Notes under the pieces: model-generated
Database searches by the model: none
What the model was told of the DNA's origin: nothing
Seen by the model: the letters and a program-made list of their open reading frames with translations, nothing else
Assembly: GCF_018362975.1 (NCBI RefSeq)
Contig: NZ_CP074371.1
Location: forward strand, 7,440,001 to 7,504,000
Source of the DNA: Nocardia tengchongensis
Lineage (GTDB): Bacteria > Actinomycetota > Actinomycetes > Mycobacteriales > Mycobacteriaceae
Direction: 5' to 3'
Length of the DNA: 64,000 nt
Translations under genes and position numbers: made by a program
Shown here: in pieces, positions 1 to 9,228 of the stretch
Layout: the number at the start of each line of letters is the position of its first letter
How positions within the stretch are numbered: position 1 is the first letter of the stretch

Positions 1-1433
1 AGTCGCTGCACCTGTCGGTGGTGCGGATTCCCGACGCGGTGCAGCGCACCGCCTGGCTCAGCAAACGGCTGCACGAACTGCCCGGTTCGGGCATCGTCTA
101 CGCGCTCACCGTGGCCGCCGCCCACGATCTCGCCGACGTATTGAACTCGCACGGACACCACGTCGCCGCCTACACCGGGCAGACCGATCCCACCGAACGC
201 GAAGCGCTCGAGGCCGCGCTGTTGAACAACGAGGTGAAGGCGCTGATCGCCACCTCCGCGCTCGGAATGGGTTTCGACAAGCCGGATCTCGGGTTCGTGG
301 TGCACCTGGGCGCGCCCTCCTCCCCCATCTCCTACTACCAGCAGGTGGGCCGTGCGGGCCGCGGCACCGAGCGGGCCGAGGTGGTGCTGCTGCCCGGCCA
401 CGAGGACCGCCAGATCTGGAGCTACTTCGCGTCGGTGGCCTTCCCGCGCGAGCACATCGTGCGCTCGGTGCTGGCCGCCCTGGACACCGAGCGCCCGCTG
501 TCCACCGCCGCCCTGGAACCCTTGGTGGAGCTGAATCGCTCCCGCCTGGAGATGGTGCTCAAGGTGCTCGACGTGGACGGCGCGGTACGCCGGGTGCGCG
601 GCGGCTGGCTCGGCACCGGCGAACCCTGGGTCTACGACACCGAGCGCTACGAGCGCCTCAGCGTCGCGCGCGAGGCCGAGCAGCAGGCCATGATCGACTA
701 CCAGTCCACCGCCGAATGCCGGATGACGTTCCTGCGCAGCCAACTCGACGATCCGGGCCTGGTGCTCGGCACCCACTGCGGCCGCTGCGACAACTGCACC
801 GGCGCCCGCCAGGACACCGCCGTCGACGACACCGAACTGGCCGAGATCCGCACCCGCCTGGACCGCCCCGGCATCGATCTCGCGCCCCGCAAGCAGTGGC
901 CCACCGGCCTGGCCAAACTCGGAATCTCGCTGTCCGGCAAGATCACCGACGGCCCCGAGACCGGCCGCGTGCTGGGCCGCCTGAGCAATCTCGGCTGGGG
1001 CCAGCGCCTGCGCCCCCTGCTCGACGGCCCCGACGCCCCGGTCCCCGACGAGGTCTTCCGCGCCTGCACCATCGTGCTGCGCGAATGGGATTGGGCCCAG
1101 CGCCCCACCGCCGTCCTGGCCCTGGACTCCGGCACCCGCCCCCTGCTGACCCGATCCCTGGCCGCCCGCCTCGCCGAGATCGGCCGCCTCCAGGACCTCG
1201 GCGTCCTCTCGCTACGCCCCGATCTACCGCCGGTGTCGGCCGCCAACTCGGCCCACCGCGTCGCCGCCCTCCACAATGCTTGGGAGACACCGGATCTCAC
1301 CGCGGTCGGCGGCCCGATCCTGCTGGTCGACGCCCTCACCGACACCGGCTGGACCTTCACCATGGCTGCCCGCCAGCTCCGCTCCGCCGGAGCCGACGCC
1401 ATCCTCCCCTTCGCATTGGCCACCCCTTCCTGA
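1..1433 (+). CDS. recQ: RecQ-family ATP-dependent DNA helicase, 5' end outside window
   Basis: The reading frame is open from the first bases, so only the C-terminal ~475 residues are present. Helicase domain 2 is visible: the conserved ATSALGMGF segment (motif V region) and YYQQVGRAGRG (motif VI, arginine finger) are typical of RecQ. A zinc-binding region follows, with a C in STAEC and then CGRCDNC. The last ~60 residues contain ILLVDALTDTGWT, which resembles the PRPP-binding loop of type I phosphoribosyltransferases (VDDxxxTGxT) with one Asp replaced by Ala. RecQ enzymes unwind 3'-5' during recombination and replication-fork repair. The helicase identity is clear; a function for the PRTase-like tail is inference. 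A small gene follows 36 bases downstream. Confidence 0.93.
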   Translation, partial: SLHLSVVRIPDAVQRTAWLSKRLHELPGSGIVYALTVAAAHDLADVLNSHGHHVAAYTGQTDPTEREALEAALLNNEVKALIATSALGMGFDKPDLGFVVHLGAPSSPISYYQQVGRAGRGTERAEVVLLPGHEDRQIWSYFASVAFPREHIVRSVLAALDTERPLSTAALEPLVELNRSRLEMVLKVLDVDGAVRRVRGGWLGTGEPWVYDTERYERLSVAREAEQQAMIDYQSTAECRMTFLRSQLDDPGLVLGTHCGRCDNCTGARQDTAVDDTELAEIRTRLDRPGIDLAPRKQWPTGLAKLGISLSGKITDGPETGRVLGRLSNLGWGQRLRPLLDGPDAPVPDEVFRACTIVLREWDWAQRPTAVLALDSGTRPLLTRSLAARLAEIGRLQDLGVLSLRPDLPPVSAANSAHRVAALHNAWETPDLTAVGGPILLVDALTDTGWTFTMAARQLRSAGADAILPFALATPS

Positions 1434-1469
1434 CCATCGGCGTACCGTCGAACGGGGAGGGGAGAGAGC

Positions 1470-1649
1470 ATGAGTACGGGGAACAGCGGGGACGAGGCCA
1501 ACGATCCACGGGCGCGCTGGCGCAAGCTACCGCCCGAGCCGACGCAGTGGATCGAGGAGGTCGACCGGGAGCATTCGGCCGTCGACTTCGGCACGGACCA
1601 CGATCCGGACGGCAAGGCCGCCATCTATGGGGGAACTGCCGGGCCCTGA
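1470..1649 (+). CDS. Small hypothetical protein, 59 aa
   Basis: An ATG is preceded by a strong purine-rich Shine-Dalgarno (GGGGAGGGGAGAG) and opens 59 codons ending in TGA. The product is acidic and hydrophilic, rich in D, E, G and P, with a central tryptophan-containing stretch (ARWRKLPPEPTQWIEEV). There is no signal peptide or membrane segment. It lies 36 bases after recQ in the same direction, so co-transcription is likely, and it ends 5 bases before the convergent MarR gene. I do not recognise the family; the start and frame rest on the ribosome binding site and codon usage. Confidence 0.65.
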   Translation: MSTGNSGDEANDPRARWRKLPPEPTQWIEEVDREHSAVDFGTDHDPDGKAAIYGGTAGP

Positions 1650-1654
1650 CGCGC

Positions 1655-2140
1655 TCAGGCGTCGTGGGCGGGCCGCCGGTTCTCGAGGTTCTCGATGGCG
1701 TCGACGTAGCGCAACATGAGGCGCGCGAAGTCGAGGCGGTCCTGTTCCGGCCACTCGGCCGTGATGTATTCGAAGGCGACGCGCTGCTGTCCACGGAAGC
1801 GGGTCATGAACTCCAGGCCCTCGGGGCTGAGCTCGAGGACGGCGCGGCGGCCGTCGAGCTGTGAGGGGACCCGCAGCAGGTAGCCCGCCTTGATGTTGTC
1901 GGTGACCATGCGACTCGCCACCGACGGGTCCACACACATGGCCGCGGCGATACCGCCGACGGTCATCTCCCCCGGCTGGTCCTGCCCGCAGCCCAGGACC
2001 AGGCCCAGCACCAGGGCGCGGGTGGAGTCCTTGGCGCTGATCGGATTCTCGACCTGCTGCAGGACACCGCGGCGAAGCTTGCCGAATGCCGGGCCGATGG
2101 CATCGAGCAGCTCGTCGGGGGTGCGGTCGTCCTGAGTCAT
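1655..2140 (-). CDS. MarR-family transcriptional regulator
   Basis: A 161-residue winged-helix protein. The central part (MTVGGIAAAMCVDPSVASRMV) is the helix-turn-helix and DGRRAVLELSPEG is the wing, a pattern typical of MarR. The start at MTQDDRTP was chosen over an upstream in-frame ATG because translation from the latter would run through the repeated operator-like DNA. The gene is divergent from an NmrA-type NAD(P)-binding oxidoreductase, and the 92-base gap contains three GCATGCAT elements. It therefore probably represses both itself and its neighbour, with a small phenolic or electrophilic ligand as inducer; this is inferred from the family. Confidence 0.88.
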   Translation of the reverse strand: MTQDDRTPDELLDAIGPAFGKLRRGVLQQVENPISAKDSTRALVLGLVLGCGQDQPGEMTVGGIAAAMCVDPSVASRMVTDNIKAGYLLRVPSQLDGRRAVLELSPEGLEFMTRFRGQQRVAFEYITAEWPEQDRLDFARLMLRYVDAIENLENRRPAHDA

Positions 2141-2151
2141 GCCCACATCGT

Positions 2152-2229
2152 ATCTGCATGCATGGAAGCATCTGCATGCATAGCGGAACATATGTGTTGA
2201 CGCGCAACTGTGTGCATGACAGCATGCAT
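2152..2229. promoter_or_regulatory. Repeated palindromic operator elements in divergent MarR/oxidoreductase region
   Basis: The 12-mer ATCTGCATGCAT occurs twice as an exact direct repeat (2152-2163 and 2170-2181), 18 bases apart. A third copy of its palindromic core GCATGCAT lies at 2222-2229. Between them TTGACG at 2197-2202 resembles a -35 box for the rightward gene, whose ATG at 2233 would then lie close to the transcription start, suggesting a leaderless or very short leader. Binding by the adjacent MarR protein is inferred. Confidence 0.7.
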
Positions 2230-2232
2230 TTC

Positions 2233-3072
2233 ATGACCACTCTCGTCACCGGCGCTCGCGGCCAGATCGGCCGCGCCGTCCTCACCACCCTGCACGCGCG
2301 CGGCCTGCCGGTCCGCGCCGCCAGCAAGGACCCCTCGGCTCTCGACCTCCCCGCCGGGATCGAGGCCACCACTCTGCCCGAGGACCTCGAAAGCCTCACC
2401 GCCGCACTGAAAGACGTGCGCCAGGTCTTCCTCTACGCCAACCCGGCCGCCGCCGGCACCTTCGCGCAGGCCGCCGCGGCCGCCGGCGTGGAGCATGTCG
2501 TGCTGCTGTCGTCCTCGGCGGTCAACGATCCGAACGCCGCCGCCAATCCCATCGGCGCGAGCCACCTGGCTGTCGAAAACGCCCTCGCCGCCGTGAATCT
2601 CGCCACCACCACGCTGCGACCGGGCGGGTTCGACAGCAATGCCTTCGGCTGGATCGCGGCGGTGTCGGCCGGCGAGCCGATTCAGCACGCCTATCCCGAC
2701 GCCGCCCTGGCCATGATCCACCCCCTCGATATCGCCGACATCGCGGTGGCCGCCCTCACCGGCGACGAATTGCGCGGCCGCACAGTCACTCTCACCGGCC
2801 CGGCGGCGATCAGCTTCCGCGCGCAGATCGGTCACCTCGCCGAGGCCGTCGGCCGCGAGATCCCGATCACCACCATCACCCCGGCCGAGGCCGAGGCCCA
2901 GATGTCGGGCACCATGCCGCCCTACATCGTGAACGCCCTGCTCCAGACCTGGGCACGCACCACCGACCAGCCCGAAACCCCCGCCGACACCACCGAGACC
3001 CTGCTCGGCGTCCCGGCCCGCACCTTCGCCCAGTGGGCCCGCGAGAACGCGCCCGCCTTCGGCGCCGCCTGA
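2233..3072 (+). CDS. NmrA/SDR-type NAD(P)-binding oxidoreductase
   Basis: A 279-residue protein beginning with the Rossmann motif LVTGARGQIGR, followed by a short atypical SDR fold with LRPGGFDSNAF in the middle, as in NmrA-like and QOR2-like NAD(P)H:quinone oxidoreductases. There is no YxxxK catalytic pair, so it may act as an NAD(P)H-dependent quinone reductase or a redox-sensing dinucleotide binder. The ATG at 2233 starts the canonical N-terminus directly at the Rossmann strand; an in-frame ATG at 2224 overlaps the third operator core and is less likely. It is divergent from the MarR gene, which probably controls it. Confidence 0.85.
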   Translation: MTTLVTGARGQIGRAVLTTLHARGLPVRAASKDPSALDLPAGIEATTLPEDLESLTAALKDVRQVFLYANPAAAGTFAQAAAAAGVEHVVLLSSSAVNDPNAAANPIGASHLAVENALAAVNLATTTLRPGGFDSNAFGWIAAVSAGEPIQHAYPDAALAMIHPLDIADIAVAALTGDELRGRTVTLTGPAAISFRAQIGHLAEAVGREIPITTITPAEAEAQMSGTMPPYIVNALLQTWARTTDQPETPADTTETLLGVPARTFAQWARENAPAFGAA

Positions 3073-3204
3073 GCCACGCCGCAACCCGCCCGAGCCACGC
3101 CGCGCCCGGTAGCCCGGTCGTCGCGGAAACCACTGCCCACCAGGGGCGCGGCGCGTAGGCTCGGACGAATCCCGCAGTCGCCGAACGATCCCGGGGAGTT
3201 CAGC

Positions 3205-4308
3205 ATGGCGTCCGCACCACCACCGAAGGTTCCACCACTGCCGCTCCTGCGCGCCCTCACCTGGGTCCGCGACGGACTGGCCGCCCTGCACCGGCGGCTG
3301 GTCCCGGGGCACATCGCCCTCCTGGAATTGTCGACTTCCGGGTACCTGACCCAGGCCACCTGCGCGGCGGCCGAACTCGGCATCGCCGACGCCCTGGCCG
3401 AGGGCCCCCGGCAGCCCGCCGACCTGGCGCGCGCCATCGGCGCCAGCGAGGACGGGGTGCGCCGGCTCATGCGCCTGCTGATCAGCGCGGGCGTATTCGG
3501 GCAACGCCGCGACGGGGCCTACGAGCTGACCGGCATCTCACAGGGACTGCGCACCGACGCCGCGGTCTCGATGCGCGACCTGTTCGTGTTCCTCGGAAAC
3601 GACCTGCACCGCAAGCACTGGTCGTATCTGGCCGACTCGGTCCGCTCCGGCCGATCGCTCTGGCCGGAGCTCGAAGGCATGGAGTTCTTCGAGTTCGCCG
3701 AGCAGCATCCCGAGGCCGGGCAGGTCTTCGACCAGGCCATGACCAGCGTCGGCGGCCTGTCCACCGAACCGCTGCAGGCCGCCTTCGATTTCGGGCGCTT
3801 CGGCTCGATCGTGGACATCGGCGGCGGCCGCGGCAGTCTGCTGGTGGACATCCTGCACCGCCATCCGTCCATGCGCGGCACCGTGTTCGACCTGCCTCGG
3901 GTGGCCGACGGGCTGGAGGAACAGCTGCTGGGCCCGGGGCTCACCGGCCGCCTCACCGTGGAAGGCGGCAGCTTCTTCGACACGGTCCCCAAGGGCGCGG
4001 ACGCCTACCTGCTCAAGCACATCGTCCACGACTGGTCCGACGCGGACGCCGAACGCATCCTGCGGACCGTGCGCACCGCCATGGAATCCGAAGCGCGGCT
4101 GCTGATCATCGAGATGGTGATGCCCGAGCACCACCGCCCGCACCCCGGCAAGGTGATCGACCTGGAGATGCTGGTCAATACCGCGGGCGGGCGGGAACGC
4201 ACCAAGACCGAGTTCGGAAACCTGCTCTCCCGCAGCGGTTTCGTGCTCACCGGAATCACCCCGACCGCCGCCCCGGAGTGTGTGATCGAGGCGCATCCAA
4301 CGTGGTGA
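3205..4308 (+). CDS. SAM-dependent O-methyltransferase (dimerisation plus Methyltransf_2 domains)
   Basis: A 367-residue protein with the two-domain layout of small-molecule O-methyltransferases. Residues ~45-110 form a winged-helix dimerisation domain. The C-terminal ~200 residues hold the SAM-binding motif VDIGGGRGSL and the LKHIVHDWSD segment that carries the catalytic His in this family. The substrate cannot be read from the sequence; homologues act on hydroxylated aromatic or polyketide compounds. ATG at 3205 follows GGGGAG at a good distance. The gene stands alone, with a hairpin immediately after its stop codon. Confidence 0.9.
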   Translation: MASAPPPKVPPLPLLRALTWVRDGLAALHRRLVPGHIALLELSTSGYLTQATCAAAELGIADALAEGPRQPADLARAIGASEDGVRRLMRLLISAGVFGQRRDGAYELTGISQGLRTDAAVSMRDLFVFLGNDLHRKHWSYLADSVRSGRSLWPELEGMEFFEFAEQHPEAGQVFDQAMTSVGGLSTEPLQAAFDFGRFGSIVDIGGGRGSLLVDILHRHPSMRGTVFDLPRVADGLEEQLLGPGLTGRLTVEGGSFFDTVPKGADAYLLKHIVHDWSDADAERILRTVRTAMESEARLLIIEMVMPEHHRPHPGKVIDLEMLVNTAGGRERTKTEFGNLLSRSGFVLTGITPTAAPECVIEAHPTW

Positions 4309-4328
4309 ACCAGGCACATCGCCTGGTT
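4308..4328 (+). terminator. Hairpin after methyltransferase
   Basis: AACCAGGC and GCCTGGTT form a perfect 8-bp stem with a 5-base loop, starting at the last base of the TGA stop codon. There is no U tract, so it may end transcription weakly or protect the mRNA 3' end. Confidence 0.5.
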
Positions 4329-4520
4329 ATCGCAGCGTGGCGCGGGCGCTGAACGAGTAGCGACCTGCCCGGTGACAGATACGTGCCAGGCAGGTTGATC
4401 TCTCGACGCGCCCGGTGACCCGCACCGGGAACGAGGCGCCCGCGGGGCGTGTGCGGCGCAATTCACACGCCCGTCGCGGGCTACCTCCGACCGCCCGGAT
4501 CCGGTTGTGACACCGGCGTT

Positions 4521-5060
4521 TCAGGCGGTACGGCGGATCCGTGGGCCGACAACCCCTGCGGCCCGATCGGTCCAGCCGTCCGCCATCTGCGCCAGCAGAA
4601 ACCAGGCGGCGTGTACTTGTTCGTCCGACACCTTCTCTGCCGTTCTGAGCAGATGCACGGCACGCACATGTGCGGCGGCCATGGCGTCGACCACGGCTCC
4701 CAAGGATTCGGCCCGCGCTGCACCCCTCGGCAGCGCCCGGCTCGATACCCACTCGTCGATGAAGGTCACCAGCTGAGCGCGTAGCTCGTCGATCCCGCCC
4801 ACATCGCCGGAGCGGGTGTGGCGCCGTTGCAGATGCAGCTCCGCCAGCACCCGGGACCAGCGGGTGACCGGGTGGTCCTCGGGCTGGTCCCCGATGTGAC
4901 CGCAGAAGGCGGCCAGCAGTTCGTGCCAGTCGGGTAGCAGCGGACGATCGTCGTCGAACCGGGCCGTCCGGTCCGCGGCGGGGCCGTGGCGGTGGTCGAA
5001 TCTGGTGTCACGGCCGCTCGCCCGCCACAGCGGTGTGCTATCAGGTTGCGGTACGTACAT
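4521..5060 (-). CDS. DUF4254 domain-containing protein
   Basis: A 179-residue soluble protein. The N-terminal ~45 residues are polar and variable; then LPDWHELLAAF opens an all-helical domain ending in HAAWFLLAQMADGWTDRAAG, a pattern I associate with DUF4254 proteins common in Nocardia. The function is unknown. The ATG at 5060 has an ideal ribosome binding site (GGAGGTAGGT just upstream), whereas the frame continues open far upstream without one, so the shorter form is chosen. It is transcribed in the same direction as proB but separated from it by ~380 bases, so it probably has its own promoter. Confidence 0.8.
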   Translation of the reverse strand: MYVPQPDSTPLWRASGRDTRFDHRHGPAADRTARFDDDRPLLPDWHELLAAFCGHIGDQPEDHPVTRWSRVLAELHLQRRHTRSGDVGGIDELRAQLVTFIDEWVSSRALPRGAARAESLGAVVDAMAAAHVRAVHLLRTAEKVSDEQVHAAWFLLAQMADGWTDRAAGVVGPRIRRTA

Positions 5061-5439
5061 ACCTACCTCCACGGGCGGTGCGGGCGCACCCGGGCCGCGG
5101 GCGGCCACCGGACCGCGAGCCCGGCGCGGCAAGGGCGGACCGCGCCGGATCCGGGCAACCGCTATCGGCGAAGGGCACATCTCGATGCGGCACCGGGTGC
5201 ACCTCCAGCATGAACCGATCGGCTGTCCCGGCCACCGCCCTTCCCCCGCCCTCCCACTGCCCCTACAGCGCGAGACCAACCGCCCAGTCCGTAGTGTTAC
5301 TTGCCCTCTCCTCCAATGCAATTCGCCCGTAACAGACATGTCGCCACCACGTAGCCCAGGCGACGCCAGACCTTCACCCGAGCCGCGAAACCACGCGGCC
5401 ACCACGCAGCGAAATCAGATCACCACGAGGGCAGCGGAC
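5061..5439. other. Intergenic region upstream of DUF4254 gene
   Basis: No gene is supported here. It holds the DUF4254 ribosome binding site at its left edge and presumably that gene's promoter and the end of the proB transcript. I see no clear -35/-10 pair, strong hairpin or repeat. Confidence 0.5.
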
Positions 5440-6594
5440 CTAGACCTTCACCAGATCATCGGCATGCACGACCGGACGCTGCATGCTGTCCGGCAGCGCG
5501 GTAGTGGACAGACCCTTCATGGTCTCCAGCTCATCACTGTCATACGCCGCGACCCCGCGCGCGACCAGCACACCGTCCGGCGCGATCAGATCGATGACGT
5601 CACCGCCGTAGAAATGACCCGTCACCGAGGTGATGCCCGCCGCCAGCAGCGAATGCCGGCGCTCCGACACCGCCGACACCGCGCCGGCGTCCAAATGCAC
5701 CGCGCCCCGGGCGTCGGCGGCATGCCGAACCCAGAACTTGCGGGCCGACAACCGAACCGGACGCGCGGCGAACGCCGTGCCGACCGTCGCACCCGAAAGT
5801 GCCGCCGCCGCATCGGAAGCCGCGGCCAGCAGCACCGGCACACCGGCATCGGCGGCCAACCGGGCCGCCGACAACTTGGAAGCCATGCCCCCGGTCCCCA
5901 GCGCGCCACCGGAACCGGCGATCACACCGTCCAGATCCGCGCTGCTGCGCACCTCCGGAATGAAATTCGCCGAACCCTTGCGCGGGTCACCGTCGTAGAG
6001 GCCGTCCACATCCGACAGCAGGATCAACGCGTCCGCGCCGACCAGATGCGCGACCAGCGCGGCCAGCCGGTCGTTGTCGCCGAAACGGATCTCTTCCGTT
6101 GCGACGGTGTCGTTCTCGTTCACCACCGCGATCGCGTGCAGCGACCGCAGCCGATCCAGGGTTCGCTGGGCATTGCGATGCGGCTCGCGGCGGCCGAAAT
6201 CCCCCGCGCTCAACAACACCTGGCCGACCACCCGGTCGTAGCGGGCGAAAGAGGTGCCCCACGCGTGCGCCAAAGCCAGCTGCCCGACACTCGCCGCGGC
6301 CTGCTTGGTCGCGAGATCCTTGGGCCGCTTGGACAATCCGAGCGGAGCCATGCCCGCGCCGATCGCGCCCGAGGACACCACCACCAGATCCGAACCCGCG
6401 CGCATGCGGGTCTCCACCGCATCGGCCAGCCGGTCCAGGCGGCCGGTATCGAGACCGCCCTCCAGGCTGGTCAGCGCCGACGAGCCGATCTTCACCACCA
6501 CGCTGCGCGCCGACGCGATGGCCTGCCGCGCCGCGCTGAGTTCCCCGGCGCCACGCTCGGCCGCCTGAGTGCCACTCGAACTCACTTGCACCAC
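5440..6594 (-). CDS. proB: Glutamate 5-kinase with PUA domain
   Basis: A 384-residue enzyme that phosphorylates glutamate to gamma-glutamyl phosphate, the first step of proline synthesis. The amino-acid kinase domain is complete: [11 protein letters not shown] near the N-terminus, [11 protein letters not shown] for nucleotide and substrate binding, VNENDTV, and [13 protein letters not shown]. The C-terminal ~90 residues are a PUA domain, as in full-length bacterial ProB. Translation starts at one of two adjacent GTG codons (6594 or 6591). It lies 100 bases downstream of obg in the same direction, matching the obg-proB order of many actinobacteria. Confidence 0.96.
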   Translation of the reverse strand: MVQVSSSGTQAAERGAGELSAARQAIASARSVVVKIGSSALTSLEGGLDTGRLDRLADAVETRMRAGSDLVVVSSGAIGAGMAPLGLSKRPKDLATKQAAASVGQLALAHAWGTSFARYDRVVGQVLLSAGDFGRREPHRNAQRTLDRLRSLHAIAVVNENDTVATEEIRFGDNDRLAALVAHLVGADALILLSDVDGLYDGDPRKGSANFIPEVRSSADLDGVIAGSGGALGTGGMASKLSAARLAADAGVPVLLAAASDAAAALSGATVGTAFAARPVRLSARKFWVRHAADARGAVHLDAGAVSAVSERRHSLLAAGITSVTGHFYGGDVIDLIAPDGVLVARGVAAYDSDELETMKGLSTTALPDSMQRPVVHADDLVKV

Positions 6595-6694
6595 ACCTCA
6601 ATTCGCCTGCGATACCGAAGCACCGTCGCACCCGAATCCGTCGTTCGCCCACACCGGCTGTCCGCTCCGTCGCGAACAGCCCGGTGGCACAGTA

Positions 6695-8146
6695 TTACTC
6701 GTTCTCGTCGACCAGGCCACGACGCACGCGCGAAGCGTGCTTGCGCTCGGCCGCACCGATGCGCTCGGTCTGATCCAGGCGCGGGTCCACGCCACGGCGG
6801 GTCAGCAGGGTGTCCACACCCGCGGAAATCGAAGGCTCCCAATCGAAGCAGTAATCCGCGATGGTCACCGAAGCGCCCGGCTCGGCGCCCAGCTTGACCA
6901 GCTCGTCCTCGACACCGAGGCGGGCCAGGCGATCCGCCAGGTAGCCCACGGCCTCGTCGTTGTCGAACTGGGTCTGGCGCACCCACCGCTCGGGCCGCTC
7001 GCCCACCACGATGAAGCCGCCCTCGACCTCGGGATCACGGATGACCCGGAAACCGCTGTCGCCCTTGGCGACCGGGCGGATGATGGCCCGCTTCGGCTCC
7101 GCCTTCGGATGCGCCTCGCGGTACTCGGCGACCATCTCGGCCAGCGCGAAGGTCAACGGCAGCAAGCCTTCCCGGCTCACCGCCGAGATCTTGAACACCG
7201 GCCAGCCGCGCTTCTCGAACTCCGGCAGCACGAACTCGGCCAGCTCGTCGGCATCGGGGATATCGGCCTTGTTGAGGATCACCACGCGCGGGCGATCGGC
7301 CAGATCACCCAGACCGGTGTCACCGGCCAGCGCGGGCTGATACGCCGCCAGCTCGGCCTCCAGCGCATCCACATCCGACACCGGATCACGACCGGGCTCC
7401 AGCGTGGCGCAGTCCACCACATGAGCCAGCACCGCGCAGCGCTCCAGGTGCCGCAGGAAGTCCAGACCCAGACCGCGGCCCTCGCTCGCGCCCGGAATCA
7501 GACCCGGCACGTCGGCCACGGTGAACGTCGTATCGCCGGCGAGCACCACACCGAGGTTCGGCACCAGCGTGGTGAACGGGTAATCCGCGATCTTCGGCTT
7601 GGCCGCCGACAGCACCGACACCAGCGACGACTTACCGGCCGACGGGAAACCCACCAGGCCGACATCGGCGACCGACTTCAGCTCCAGAACGACATCGCGC
7701 TCCTGGCCGTCCTCGCCGAGCAGCGCGAAACCGGGCGCCTTGCGCGCCTTGGACACCAGCGCCGCGTTGCCGAGCCCGCCGCGACCACCCCGGGCCGCCA
7801 CGTACTGGGTGCCCGCGCCGGTCAGGTCCGCCAGCACCTCGCCGTCGGTGCTCATCACCACGGTGCCGTCCGGCACCTTCAGCAGCAGCCCCTCGCCCTG
7901 CTTGCCATTGCGGTTGCTGCCCTCACCGGGCTTGCCGTTCCCGCCCTTGGCATGCGGGTGGAAATGGAAGTCCAGCAGCGTGTGCACGTTCGGGTCGACC
8001 TCGAGGGTCACGTCCCCGCCGTTGCCGCCGTTACCGCCGTCGGGTCCACCCAACGGCATGAACTTCTCCCGGCGCACCGAAGCGCAGCCGTGTCCACCCT
8101 TGCCCGCACGCACGTGCAGCTCGACACGGTCGATGAATTTGGACAT
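6695..8146 (-). CDS. obg: GTPase Obg/CgtA
   Basis: A 483-residue ribosome-associated GTPase of late 50S assembly and stress signalling. The glycine-rich Obg fold occupies residues 1-160 ([16 protein letters not shown], with many GG pairs). The G domain shows G1 [10 protein letters not shown]3 DVPGLI, G4 NKAD. A C-terminal OCT domain follows, with an acidic-basic tail. ATG at 8146 gives the canonical MSKFIDRV start; an upstream in-frame ATG at 8158 abuts the Shine-Dalgarno and is unlikely to be used. It follows rpmA after a terminator-like hairpin, so part of its expression may be independent of the ribosomal protein genes. Confidence 0.96.
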   Translation of the reverse strand: MSKFIDRVELHVRAGKGGHGCASVRREKFMPLGGPDGGNGGNGGDVTLEVDPNVHTLLDFHFHPHAKGGNGKPGEGSNRNGKQGEGLLLKVPDGTVVMSTDGEVLADLTGAGTQYVAARGGRGGLGNAALVSKARKAPGFALLGEDGQERDVVLELKSVADVGLVGFPSAGKSSLVSVLSAAKPKIADYPFTTLVPNLGVVLAGDTTFTVADVPGLIPGASEGRGLGLDFLRHLERCAVLAHVVDCATLEPGRDPVSDVDALEAELAAYQPALAGDTGLGDLADRPRVVILNKADIPDADELAEFVLPEFEKRGWPVFKISAVSREGLLPLTFALAEMVAEYREAHPKAEPKRAIIRPVAKGDSGFRVIRDPEVEGGFIVVGERPERWVRQTQFDNDEAVGYLADRLARLGVEDELVKLGAEPGASVTIADYCFDWEPSISAGVDTLLTRRGVDPRLDQTERIGAAERKHASRVRRGLVDENE

Positions 8147-8233
8147 ATCGGTGATCATCCTCCTTCAGGACTTGTCGACTGAATGTGACGCCCCGGGACT
8201 CGGCAGGAAGCGCGAGCGGGGCTGCGAACAGCA

Positions 8234-8268
8234 AAGCGGGCCAGGGTTAGTGCAACCCTGACCCGCTT
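8234..8268 (-). terminator. Hairpin between rpmA and obg
   Basis: Two 7-bp arms (AAGCGGG, CAGGGTT) pair across a 5-base loop with one internal position that is a G-U wobble on the leftward transcript. A short T run follows in the leftward direction. This is a likely attenuator or terminator after the L21-L27 mRNA. Confidence 0.65.
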
Positions 8269-8302
8269 CGAAAAGCTAGTGGAGCGGACTCCGGTGCGCC
8301 GG

Positions 8303-8569
8303 TCAGGCGTTCACCGGCTCCGGCACCACGATGTTGACGGTCTTGCGACCACGCTTGGTACCGAACTGCACCGCGCCCGCCTCGAGAGCGAACAGCGTGT
8401 CGTCGCCGCCACGGCCGACGTTGACGCCGGGGTGGAAGTGCGTGCCGCGCTGGCGAACCAGGATCTCGCCGGCCTTGACGGCCTGACCGCCGAAGCGCTT
8501 CACGCCGAGCCGCTGGGCATTCGAATCGCGACCATTGCGCGAGCTGGATGCACCCTTCTTATGTGCCAT
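8303..8569 (-). CDS. rpmA: 50S ribosomal protein L27
   Basis: An 88-residue basic protein beginning [16 protein letters not shown], the typical bacterial L27 N-terminus that reaches the peptidyl-transferase centre. [17 protein letters not shown] and [18 protein letters not shown] are conserved family blocks. No cleavable N-terminal extension of the Firmicutes type is present. It lies 40 bases after rplU, forming the usual L21-L27 pair. Confidence 0.98.
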   Translation of the reverse strand: MAHKKGASSSRNGRDSNAQRLGVKRFGGQAVKAGEILVRQRGTHFHPGVNVGRGGDDTLFALEAGAVQFGTKRGRKTVNIVVPEPVNA

Positions 8570-8609
8570 TTCAAACTCCTCGTGCCGGGGTGACGAACCC
8601 CAAGTCGGA

Positions 8610-8921
8610 TTACTTGATGCCGGTGACCTTCAGGACCGTCAGCTTCTGACGGTGGCCCTGACGCTTGTGGTAGCCGGTCTTGTTCTTGAACTTGTGGATG
8701 CGGATCTTCGGGCCCTTGGTCTGTTCGACGACCTCGGCGGACACGGAAACCTTCGCCAGCTTGTCAGCATCGGTGGTCAGCTCGGCGCCGTCAACGACCA
8801 GCACCGGCGCCAGGGACACAGCAGTGCCCGGCTCACCCTCGATCTTCTCGACCTTCACCAGGTCACCGACCGCGACCTTGTACTGCTTTCCGCCGGTCTT
8901 GACGATTGCGTACGATGCCAT
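8610..8921 (-). CDS. rplU: 50S ribosomal protein L21
   Basis: A 103-residue protein with the L21 signature [16 protein letters not shown] at the N-terminus and [17 protein letters not shown] at the C-terminus, which contacts 23S rRNA. It heads the leftward rplU-rpmA-obg-proB cluster. ATG at 8921 is preceded by a purine-rich AAGAAAGAAGGG. Confidence 0.98.
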   Translation of the reverse strand: MASYAIVKTGGKQYKVAVGDLVKVEKIEGEPGTAVSLAPVLVVDGAELTTDADKLAKVSVSAEVVEQTKGPKIRIHKFKNKTGYHKRQGHRQKLTVLKVTGIK

Positions 8922-9228
8922 CGGTCGGCTGCCCTTCTTTCTTTACAAGTGCTCGGCACTATGTTCACACGGCTGGTCATCCGATTCACAATCGGTAACC
9001 GCCGCAGACTGGTCTGGGTATTCACCGCCGCCTCGGGCCAGTGGCTCTAACGAACCGAACCGGGCCCACTCACAGCACTAGTCACAACAGAGTGCCGTCG
9101 CAGGGGGCAGCGACTGACCAAGACTACAGGACACCGGTGACCACTCCAAACCGGGGCTGCCGCACCGCTCTCCCGCAGGTGTCGCGTTCTTACAAGATCG
9201 CGCCACGCCACCCGGGCACAATCGAACC
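8922..9228. other. Divergent intergenic region of rplU and DUF3224 gene
   Basis: About 300 bases without a gene, expected to hold the rplU operon promoter leftward and the DUF3224 promoter rightward. I could not identify a convincing -35/-10 pair or a ribosomal-protein leader structure by eye. Confidence 0.5.
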
